Source of the DNA: an uncultured beta proteobacterium
Lineage (GTDB): Bacteria; Pseudomonadota; Gammaproteobacteria; Burkholderiales; SG8-41
Assembly: GCA_902825845.1 (NCBI GenBank)
Contig: CADECM010000028.1
Location: 21,322-57,389, forward strand
Direction: 5' to 3'
DNA length: 36,068 nt
Of this stretch, positions 9,142-16,389 are shown in pieces. The translations under genes were made by a program, and so were the position numbers. Every line of letters starts with the position of its first letter. The stretch's first letter is position 1. The notes below the pieces were generated by a model, which searched no databases, was not told the DNA's origin, and saw only the letters and a program-made list of their open reading frames with translations.

Positions 9142-11895
9142 ATGCTCACCGGCGGCCTGATCGTCGTCGCGTCGTTCATCTACGTTGGACTGCTGTTTGC
9201 GATCGCGGCCTACGGCGACAAGCGCGCCGACGCGGGCCGCAGCCTGATTGCCAACCCCTGCATCTACGCGCTGTCGCTCGCGGTCTACTGCACCTCGTGG
9301 ACGTTCTATGGCAGCGTGGGCCGCGCGGCGACCGGCGGCATGGGCTTTTTGTCGATCTACATCGGCCCCACGCTGATGGCGGCATTGTGGTGGTACCTGC
9401 TGCGGAAAATGATCCGCATCAGCAAGGCCAACCGCATCACCTCCATCGCGGACTTTGTGGCGTCGCGCTATGGCAAGAGCCAGATCCTCGGCGGGCTGGT
9501 GACGATCATCGCGGTGGTGGGCGTGATTCCGTATATCGCGCTTCAGCTTAAGGCCATATCCACCAGTTTTTCCATCATCCTGAATTATCCGGGCGTGGCG
9601 ATGCCGGAAAGAATCGGTTCGCGATTTTTTCTGGACGACAACACCTTTTACATCGCGATGCTGCTCGCGGTGTTCACCATTCTGTTCGGGACGCGCCATC
9701 TGGACGCCACCGAACGTCACGAAGGACTGGTGGCAGCCATCGCATTCGAATCCCTGGTAAAGCTTGTCGCTTTTGTCGCGGTGGGCCTGTTTGTCACTTA
9801 CGGCATGTACGACGGCTTCGGCGATCTGTTCCGGCGTGCCGCCGAAAATCCGCAGCTGCATGCGTTGATGGCATTGGGGGGCGAGTCGGGCAGCTACACC
9901 GCATGGGCCTCGCTGACGGTGTTGTCGATGTTCGCCGTGATGTTCCTGCCGCGGCAATTTCAAGTGGCGGTGGTGGAGAACGTCGACGAGCGGCATTTGA
10001 ACAAGGCGATCTGGCTGTTTCCGCTGTACCTGCTGGCAATAAATGTTTTTGTATTGCCGATCGCGCTCGGCGGTCTGCTGCATTTTTCGTCCGGTGGCGT
10101 GGACGCCGATACCTTCGTGCTGACGCTGCCGATAGCGCAAGCGCAGCCGTGGATCGCCTTGCTTGCCTTCGTGGGCGGGCTGTCGGCCGCCACCGGCATG
10201 GTGATCGTCGAGACCATCGCCCTCTCCACCATGCTGTGCAACGATCTGGTGATGCCGCTGCTGTTGCGTGCGGCGGGCGCGCGCCTAGCCGCAAGCCGCG
10301 ATTTATCGCAATTGCTGCTGGGTATCCGGCGCGGTGCCATCGTCGGCATTCTGATGCTGGGCTACCTCTATTTTTACCTCGCCGGAGAATCGTATGCCCT
10401 TGTTTCTATTGGGTTAATCTCTTTTTCTGCAGTGGCGCAATTCGCACCGGCCATCATCGGCGGCCTGTTCTGGAAGGGTGGCAACCGGCGCGGCGCGATT
10501 TGCGGCCTGAGCGCGGGCTTTGTGATCTGGATCTACACCCTGCTGCTGCCCGCGTTTGCCCAGTCCGGCTGGCTGCCCATCACCTTCCTGTCGCAGGGTA
10601 TATTCGGCATCGATCTCCTCAAGCCGCAACAGCTGTTCGGATTGAACGGCCTGGACGAGATATCGCATTGCCTGTTCTGGAGCATGTTCTTCAACGTCGG
10701 GCTGTATGTCGCCATTTCGCTGCTGCGCGCGCCAGACGCGGCTGAACGCAGCCAGGCCTCACTGTTCGTCGACGCGCACCGCCAAACTCCCGCGGCCGGT
10801 TCACGCTTCTGGCGCGGCAGCGCCTCGATGGACGAACTGAGCACCCTGCTCGGGCGCTTTCTCGGCCCCGAGCGCGCGCGCGATGCGCTGGCCGACTACG
10901 CGCGGCAGCGCGGTATCCGCGCCCCCGACGCGCTGCCGGCCGACCCGCTTACCGTTCATCACGCGGAGTCGCTGCTCGCCGGTGCCATCGGCAGCGCCAG
11001 CGCGCGCGTAATGATTGCCTCGGTGGTCGAGGAAGAACCGCTGGACATCGGGGAGGTCATTCACATCATCGATGAGGCCTCTCAGGTGCTGGCCTATAGC
11101 CGCCAGCTGGAACAGAAATCGCAGGAACTGCAGGCTGCCACCAACGAACTGCGCGGCGCAAATCTGCGCCTGCAGGAACTGGATCAGTTGAAGGACGACT
11201 TTATCTCCACGGTGACCCACGAACTGCGCACGCCGCTGACATCGATTCGCGCGTTCTCGGAAATACTGCTGGACAACCCGGCGTTGCCTCAGGAACAACG
11301 GGATAATTTTCTGTCGATCATCATTCGCGAATCCGAACGCCTGACGCGGCTGATCAACCAGGTGCTGGATCTGGCCAAACTGGAATCCGGCAATACCGTG
11401 TGGCAAGCCAACGCATTCGACCTGCGCGAGGCGCTTGAGGAATCCCTGAACGCGATGAGCCAGGTGTTTCAGGACAACCGGCTGCGGGTGGAGTCCCATT
11501 GGCCCGAGGACGTGGCACCGATCGTGGCCGATCGCGACCGCGTGATGCAGGTGTTGTTGAATCTGCTGTCGAATGCAGCCAAATTTTGCACGCCGGGCAC
11601 GGGACACGTCCGCGTCATGCTGGTGCATACGCCCGAGGCCTTGCGCGTGGACGTGGCCGACAACGGCCCCGGCATTTGCGAACAGGATCAGGCACGGATC
11701 TTCGACAAGTTCAGGCAGGCGGGCGACACGCTGACGCAAAAGCCCACCGGCAGCGGACTCGGCCTGGCGATCTCGCGCCAGATTATCGAGCATTTCGGGG
11801 GGCGCCTTTGGGTGGTGAGTGAGCCCGGCGCAGGGGCGACGTTTTCCTTTACCCTGCCGTGCCTTGGCGTGCTGGACGACGCGCAGAAGCCTTGA
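9142..11895 (+). CDS. CrbS-like sodium:solute symporter/sensor histidine kinase
   Basis: This protein of 917 residues starts at ATG 9142. Roughly residues 1-535 are a multi-helix SLC5/PutP-like transporter domain. A helical linker (ESLLAGAIGSASARVMIASVV) probably corresponds to the STAC region. A coiled coil (QLEQKSQELQAATNELR) follows, then a histidine kinase core with the phosphorylated H693 in THELRTPLTS, N-box asparagine near N811, ADNGPGI, and GSGLGLAISRQIIEHFGG. I see no clear PAS domain. CrbS proteins in Vibrio and Pseudomonas control acetyl-CoA synthetase in response to acetate, and adjacency to acsA fits this. The kinase is followed 21 bases later by a receiver protein. Confidence 0.9.
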   Translation: MLTGGLIVVASFIYVGLLFAIAAYGDKRADAGRSLIANPCIYALSLAVYCTSWTFYGSVGRAATGGMGFLSIYIGPTLMAALWWYLLRKMIRISKANRITSIADFVASRYGKSQILGGLVTIIAVVGVIPYIALQLKAISTSFSIILNYPGVAMPERIGSRFFLDDNTFYIAMLLAVFTILFGTRHLDATERHEGLVAAIAFESLVKLVAFVAVGLFVTYGMYDGFGDLFRRAAENPQLHALMALGGESGSYTAWASLTVLSMFAVMFLPRQFQVAVVENVDERHLNKAIWLFPLYLLAINVFVLPIALGGLLHFSSGGVDADTFVLTLPIAQAQPWIALLAFVGGLSAATGMVIVETIALSTMLCNDLVMPLLLRAAGARLAASRDLSQLLLGIRRGAIVGILMLGYLYFYLAGESYALVSIGLISFSAVAQFAPAIIGGLFWKGGNRRGAICGLSAGFVIWIYTLLLPAFAQSGWLPITFLSQGIFGIDLLKPQQLFGLNGLDEISHCLFWSMFFNVGLYVAISLLRAPDAAERSQASLFVDAHRQTPAAGSRFWRGSASMDELSTLLGRFLGPERARDALADYARQRGIRAPDALPADPLTVHHAESLLAGAIGSASARVMIASVVEEEPLDIGEVIHIIDEASQVLAYSRQLEQKSQELQAATNELRGANLRLQELDQLKDDFISTVTHELRTPLTSIRAFSEILLDNPALPQEQRDNFLSIIIRESERLTRLINQVLDLAKLESGNTVWQANAFDLREALEESLNAMSQVFQDNRLRVESHWPEDVAPIVADRDRVMQVLLNLLSNAAKFCTPGTGHVRVMLVHTPEALRVDVADNGPGICEQDQARIFDKFRQAGDTLTQKPTGSGLGLAISRQIIEHFGGRLWVVSEPGAGATFSFTLPCLGVLDDAQKP

Positions 11896-11916
11896 TCTGA
11901 ATCAGCAGCCAGCACC

Positions 11917-12288
11917 ATGCCGCAGCGCATACTGATCGTCGAGGATGATTCTAATATATTGATTTTATTAAACTTTTTAATGACCAATAGCGGTTACGAA
12001 ACGCGCGCCTGCAGCGATGGCCCCGGCGCACTTAAGGCGGCCGCCGAATTTCTGCCGCACCTGGTACTGCTCGACATCATGCTACCCGGACTAAACGGCT
12101 ATGACGTGTGCCGCGCGTTGCGCGCGGCCCCCGCACATGCGGGAACGCGTATCGTCATCTTGAGCGCCAAGGGACGGGATCACGAAATCGCCATGGCGCA
12201 GGCGAGCGGCGCCGACGCCTATGTGACCAAGCCGTTTTCCACGCGCGACGTGATGTCGACCGTGCAGCGCCTTCTCGCATCGCCATGA
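11917..12288 (+). CDS. Single-domain response regulator (receiver only)
   Basis: This CheY-like receiver of 123 residues has the acidic pair at D10-D11, the phosphorylation site D53 in LLDIMLPG, and K105 in VTKPF. Nothing follows the receiver, so it has no DNA-binding or enzymatic output. The usual CrbS partner, CrbR, carries a LuxR-type helix-turn-helix, so this gene is not a normal CrbR. It lies 21 bases after the kinase and overlaps the next gene by 4 bases (ATGA). It could act by protein contact or as a phosphate relay. The first 80 bases are unusually AT-rich for this genome. Confidence 0.92.
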   Translation: MPQRILIVEDDSNILILLNFLMTNSGYETRACSDGPGALKAAAEFLPHLVLLDIMLPGLNGYDVCRALRAAPAHAGTRIVILSAKGRDHEIAMAQASGADAYVTKPFSTRDVMSTVQRLLASP

Positions 12289-13784
12289 CGCGACGCCGGC
12301 TGCTGATATGGTCGGCGTGTTACGCCATGGTGCTGATCGCGGGCAGCGGCGCGCTTTTCGTCCTGCGCATGGCGCTGCCGCCGGAAGCGCGCGCGGCCCA
12401 TAGTGAACTGCTCGGCAGCGGCGCGGCATTGCTGGTCCTCGCGGCCGCCGCGGCGTTTGCCGTGACCGGTATACTGTCGGACTGGATCGCGCGCACCTAT
12501 TTTGCGCCGCTGCAACGCCAAGCCGAGCTGGTCAAGCTCATCGCAGGCGGCAATCCTGCCTATCGCCTCGACGATGCAGCCGGCGCACCCGCGGAGGTGC
12601 GCGCGCTGGCGCTGGCGATCAATCAGCTGGCCGAGCGCAACCAGCAAAGCCTGCACGCGGTGGAGCAGCGCATCCGCGACACGCATGCCGGCCTTGACCG
12701 GGAGCGCAGCCAGCTTGCCGCCCTGCTCTCCGATCTGGCGCAAAGCGTGCTGGTATGCAGTGCCGATGGCCGCGTACTCCTTTACAACGAGCAGGCGCGC
12801 CGCTTGTTGTGCGGACCCCGGGCGCAGGGCTTTTTGGGACTGGGGCGCTCGCTCTACGCATTGCTCGACGAACACACCCTTGCCGGCGCATATGCCGGCC
12901 TTTGTGCGCGCCTGGCGCAGGGGGAATTGCGGCCGGTGAGCGCCTTCAACATACCGCTGCCGCAGGATGAAATCCTGCAGGCGCGCATGGCGCCGGTGTA
13001 TTCCGAAACCGACGACGGCACTTCGCGGTGCAAGCCCGACGGCTATGTTCTGCTGCTCGCCGAAAGCGGCACCGGCGCAGCACCGCGGGAAACGGAAACG
13101 GATGCCGCCGCGATACCGGCCGGACGTCCCGTGTATTACGACTTTGACCTGTTTCATCAGCCCGGCCAGACGCGGGAAATCGACCATCGCCCGTTGCGCG
13201 AACTCACCTATACGGTGTTCGATACTGAAACCACCGGTCTGGATCCCGGCGCCGGCGATGAAATCATCTCCATCGGCGCAATACGGATCGTCAACGGCCG
13301 GCTGGTGCCCAATGAGAGCTACCAGCAACTGGTGGATCCGCGGCGCAGAATGCGCGCCGACAGCATCCGCGTGCACGGCATCACGCCGGACATGCTGGCA
13401 GGCAAGCCGCTGATCGACACGGTGTTGCCGACGTTTCACCGTTTCTGCGAGGGCACGGTGCTGGTAGGGCACAACGTAGCCTTCGATATGCGCTTTCTGG
13501 AATTGAAGGCCTCGTCGTCCGGCGTGCGTTTCAGCGCGCCGGTGCTGGACACGCTACTGCTGTCGGCGGCGCTGCACGGCGATAGTCTGGAACATCCGCT
13601 GGAGGCCATCGCGGCCCGGCTGGGGCTGGCGATCGTCGACCGTCATACCGCGCTCGGAGATGCCATCACCACCGCGCGCGTGTTTCTCAAGCTGCTGGAC
13701 TTGCTGGCCGCGCGCGGGATTACCACCTTGCGCGAGGCCCGCGAAGCCTCGGCGCGAACCGCTTATGCCGGACTTCGTTACTGA
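12285..13784 (+). CDS. Sensor-like membrane protein fused to a DnaQ-type 3'-5' exonuclease
   Basis: The ATG at 12285 overlaps the receiver stop and gives 499 residues. Two membrane helices (about 7-28 and 43-65) are followed by a HAMP-like linker, a coiled coil and a PAS-like domain (LAQSVLVCSADGRVLLYNEQARRLL, starting near 148). From about 305 there is a full DEDDh exonuclease: DTETTG with D313 and E315, GHNVAFD with D401, and HTALGDA with H454 and D459. All catalytic residues are present. The front end looks like a sensor histidine kinase whose catalytic part has been replaced by a nuclease. Exonucleases of this type are often labelled DNA polymerase III epsilon, but this is clearly not the replicative subunit. 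It overlaps the next gene by 20 bases. Confidence 0.9.
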   Translation: MTRRRLLIWSACYAMVLIAGSGALFVLRMALPPEARAAHSELLGSGAALLVLAAAAAFAVTGILSDWIARTYFAPLQRQAELVKLIAGGNPAYRLDDAAGAPAEVRALALAINQLAERNQQSLHAVEQRIRDTHAGLDRERSQLAALLSDLAQSVLVCSADGRVLLYNEQARRLLCGPRAQGFLGLGRSLYALLDEHTLAGAYAGLCARLAQGELRPVSAFNIPLPQDEILQARMAPVYSETDDGTSRCKPDGYVLLLAESGTGAAPRETETDAAAIPAGRPVYYDFDLFHQPGQTREIDHRPLRELTYTVFDTETTGLDPGAGDEIISIGAIRIVNGRLVPNESYQQLVDPRRRMRADSIRVHGITPDMLAGKPLIDTVLPTFHRFCEGTVLVGHNVAFDMRFLELKASSSGVRFSAPVLDTLLLSAALHGDSLEHPLEAIAARLGLAIVDRHTALGDAITTARVFLKLLDLLAARGITTLREAREASARTAYAGLRY

Positions 13785-15180
13785 GGGCGCCGACGCGCCG
13801 GCAGCCGGCCTGCTGCGCCGCGCCCCGGTGTCGTGCACCGCGGCAACGTCCGTGGCGGCGGTACTGAAAATCATGCGCGAACAACGCATCGGCTCGATGA
13901 TCGTCGCCGACGCATCCGCGCGTCCCCTCGGCATTTTCACGCTGCGCGACATGCTGGACCGCGTGGCACTTGAACCGCATGCGATGGCCGCACCCATCGG
14001 TGATCATATGTCGGCGCCCCCGATTACCGCGGACGCTGACAGCGGCACGTATCAGGTGGCCGTAAGCATGATCCGACATGGCGTCAGTCACGTGGTGCTG
14101 GTGCGCCAGGGACGGCTTGCCGGGCTGATATCCGCGCGCGATCTTTTCGGCCTGCAAAGCGCGACACTGCGGCAACTGTCCACGTCCATACGCGGCGCGC
14201 GTGACCTTGCGCAGATCGAGGCCTACGGCCGCGATATCGGCATACTGGCGAGAAAAATGCTGACTCAGGGTGTTGCCGCCGCACCGTTGAGCGCGTTCAT
14301 TGCCTCGCTCAACGACCTGCTGACGCAGCGCATCGTTGAGATGGCGTTCCGCGGCTGTGCCGCGAGTTATTGCTGGATACTGATGGGCAGCGAGGGCCGC
14401 TCGGAACAGACGCTGGTCACCGATCAGGACAACGGCCTGATTTTTGCACCCGCCGCCGGCGTGCCGCTGGAACAGGCGCGGCAGTCACTGCTGGCGGTTT
14501 CCAACACCGTCAATCAGGCGCTGGACCGCGCCGGCTACCGTTTATGTCCCGGCAATATCATGGCAGGCAACCCGCAATGGTGTCTCACGCTCGACGAGTG
14601 GCGGGAGAAGTTCGCGAACTGGATCGATTCCGGCAGTCCGCAAGCACTGCTGCACGGCGCGATTTTTTTCGATCTGCGGCCGCTTCACGGCGACTTTGAA
14701 CTGGCACGGCAACTGCGGCAGTGGCTGCTGCGGCACGCTTCAAGCAATGCGCGCTTCCTGCACCAGATGGCCGCCAACGCGCTGCGCAACCGGCCGCCGC
14801 TGGGCTTTTGGCGCGCGTTCAGCCTTGACCGGGACGGCATGATCGATCTCAAGCTCAACGGCGCCATGCCCTTCGTCGATGCCGCGCGCATTTACAGTCT
14901 TGCCCATGCTGTCGACGAGTGCAATACCGCGCAGCGGCTGTGCGCGCTGGAAACTGCGCTGCAGATTCCACGGCTCGAGGTCGCCGCGTGGATCGACGCC
15001 TATCACTACCTGCAGGGGCAACGCTTGCGCATTCAGGGCGAAGCCCTGGCCCAAAACCGCGACGCGGGCAATCGCATCGATCCCAGGACGCTCAACCGGT
15101 TTGAGCATGCCGTGCTGCGACAGGCGTTCGGCCAGGCAGTGCGGCTGCAAAAGCGTCTGGCGCTGGACTACCAGGTGTAA
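13765..15180 (+). CDS. CBS domain plus DUF294 nucleotidyltransferase
   Basis: The ATG at 13765 lies inside the end of the exonuclease gene and gives 471 residues. Two CBS repeats (about 18-130, with IGSMIVADASARPLGIFTLRD and VSHVVLVRQGRLAGLISARD) can bind adenosyl nucleotides. The DUF294 GlnD-like nucleotidyltransferase core follows, with MGSEGRSEQTLVTDQDNG at 207-224 and the metal-binding D220 and D222. The C-terminal DUF294_C part fills the rest. There is no HD or ACT domain as in true GlnD and no cyclic-nucleotide-binding domain. The family is often encoded beside acetate permeases, probably as a signalling enzyme, but its substrate is unknown. It closes the gene string that began with acsA. 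Confidence 0.9.
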   Translation: MPDFVTEGADAPAAGLLRRAPVSCTAATSVAAVLKIMREQRIGSMIVADASARPLGIFTLRDMLDRVALEPHAMAAPIGDHMSAPPITADADSGTYQVAVSMIRHGVSHVVLVRQGRLAGLISARDLFGLQSATLRQLSTSIRGARDLAQIEAYGRDIGILARKMLTQGVAAAPLSAFIASLNDLLTQRIVEMAFRGCAASYCWILMGSEGRSEQTLVTDQDNGLIFAPAAGVPLEQARQSLLAVSNTVNQALDRAGYRLCPGNIMAGNPQWCLTLDEWREKFANWIDSGSPQALLHGAIFFDLRPLHGDFELARQLRQWLLRHASSNARFLHQMAANALRNRPPLGFWRAFSLDRDGMIDLKLNGAMPFVDAARIYSLAHAVDECNTAQRLCALETALQIPRLEVAAWIDAYHYLQGQRLRIQGEALAQNRDAGNRIDPRTLNRFEHAVLRQAFGQAVRLQKRLALDYQV

Positions 15181-15202
15181 TGGCTCTGTGCGATCGCGCC
15201 GC

Positions 15203-15874
15203 TCACGGCGCATGGTGGTCGATCAGATACCCGCGGCCGTAATGGGTGCTGACCTGGAGCGCGCTACCCGCCAGTTTCTTGCGCAAGCGATGGACATACA
15301 CTTCGATGGCGTTGAGGGTGACGCCCTGATCATAGCTGTAGAGTTGCTCCACCAACTGTTCCTTGCTCACGATACGGCCAAAGCGCCGCAACAGCACTTC
15401 CAGAACGCCGGCTTCGTGCAGCGACAGTGGTAGCGGCGCGCCATCGACGCTGGCAATGCGGCTGACGCTGTCGTAACTCAGGCGCCCGTACTGCAGCGTG
15501 GGCGCAGCGCTGCCGGCGCCACGCCGCATCAACGCGCGCACGCGCGCCTGCAATTCGTTCAGCGCAAACGGCTTGACCAGATAGTCGTCCGCGCCCAGGT
15601 CCAGCCCGGTGACCTTGTCTTCCGGCCGTTCACGGCCCGACAGAATCAACACCGGCAACGTGGTATTGCGTTTGCGCAGACGCCGCAGCACCTCGAAGCC
15701 GTCAATTCTGGGCAATCCAAGGTCGAGAATGAGCAAACCGAAGCCATCGCTCTTGAGTGCTTCGTCAGCGGCCAGGCCGTTGTCAACAGGGTCGACCGCA
15801 TAGCCGGCTTGCGTCAACGAGAAGCGCAGTGCCTCGCACAGCGCCGTGTCGTCTTCCGCGATCAAAATGCGCAA
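15203..15874 (-). CDS. OmpR-family response regulator (QseB/TctD-like)
   Basis: The receiver has E7-D8-D9, the phosphorylated D51 in LLILDLGLP and K in DYLVKPF. A winged-helix DNA-binding domain follows (YSYDQGVTLNAIEVYVHRLRKK, then THYGRGYLI). I prefer the TTG at 15874, which follows a strong GGAGGAGG, gives 223 residues and places MRILIAEDD at the start as in the family. An ATG at 15931 would add a basic 19-residue extension. No histidine kinase gene is adjacent. It is divergent from the symporter pair across a 248-bp gap and may control it. TctD-type regulators control tricarboxylate uptake, but the target here is inferred. Confidence 0.9.
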   Translation of the reverse strand: MRILIAEDDTALCEALRFSLTQAGYAVDPVDNGLAADEALKSDGFGLLILDLGLPRIDGFEVLRRLRKRNTTLPVLILSGRERPEDKVTGLDLGADDYLVKPFALNELQARVRALMRRGAGSAAPTLQYGRLSYDSVSRIASVDGAPLPLSLHEAGVLEVLLRRFGRIVSKEQLVEQLYSYDQGVTLNAIEVYVHRLRKKLAGSALQVSTHYGRGYLIDHHAP

Positions 15875-16122
15875 TCGCCTCCTCCTTCGCCTCTCACTCA
15901 ACTGCTGCGCCGCAACAAAACGGGAATCCAAAGACTATTGTAACTTATTGTTTTTATTATATTTTTACAACTATGCTTTCAGTATATGACATGCCTCTGG
16001 TTCAGGCTTTTGTAAGTAACTTTAATTTAGCATCAATTCGTCGCGGACCACCACAATATTGACAACACGCCAAACGGGCCGGGACATTTGATAACTGCGG
16101 TTAATTCTTCAAGGAGGGATCC
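15875..16122. promoter_or_regulatory. AT-rich divergent control region between response regulator and symporter genes
   Basis: This gap of about 250 bases is much more AT-rich than its surroundings, especially 15935-16035. A perfect TTGACA at 16059-16064 points toward the symporter genes, with only weak -10 candidates downstream (GACATT at 16083). AAGGAGGG at 16111-16118 is the ribosome site for the GTG at 16123. An operator for the divergent regulator is likely but I could not define a repeat. Confidence 0.4.
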
Positions 16123-16389
16123 GTGCAGCCTAGCGAAAAGCACCGGGAATACTGGCGCAAGAATCTTTTTATTACGGCCGTTTTGCTCGCGATCTGGTTC
16201 ATCGCGACATTTGTCGAGGGCTGGTATGCGCGCGAACTGAACAGCGTGACATTCCTGGGTTTCCCGCTGGGATTCTACATGTCGGCGCAGGGTTCATTGA
16301 TCATCTACGTGGTGATCATTGGCGTCTACGCGATGTACATGAAAAAGTTGGACAAACAGTTCGGTGTCGATGAAGGAGAGCTCGAATGA
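16123..16389 (+). CDS. DUF4212 small subunit of a sodium:solute symporter
   Basis: This protein of 88 residues starts at GTG 16123 after a strong AAGGAGGG. Two membrane helices (LFITAVLLAIWFIATFVEGWYA near 15-36 and GSLIIYVVIIGVYAMYM near 52-68) and the conserved HREYWRKN start and FLGFPLGFYMSAQG middle identify the DUF4212 family. These proteins are encoded just before a VC_2705-type sodium:solute symporter and are thought to be its small subunit. The gene overlaps the symporter start by 4 bases. The substrate is probably a short carboxylate such as acetate, by context. Confidence 0.92.
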   Translation: MQPSEKHREYWRKNLFITAVLLAIWFIATFVEGWYARELNSVTFLGFPLGFYMSAQGSLIIYVVIIGVYAMYMKKLDKQFGVDEGELE

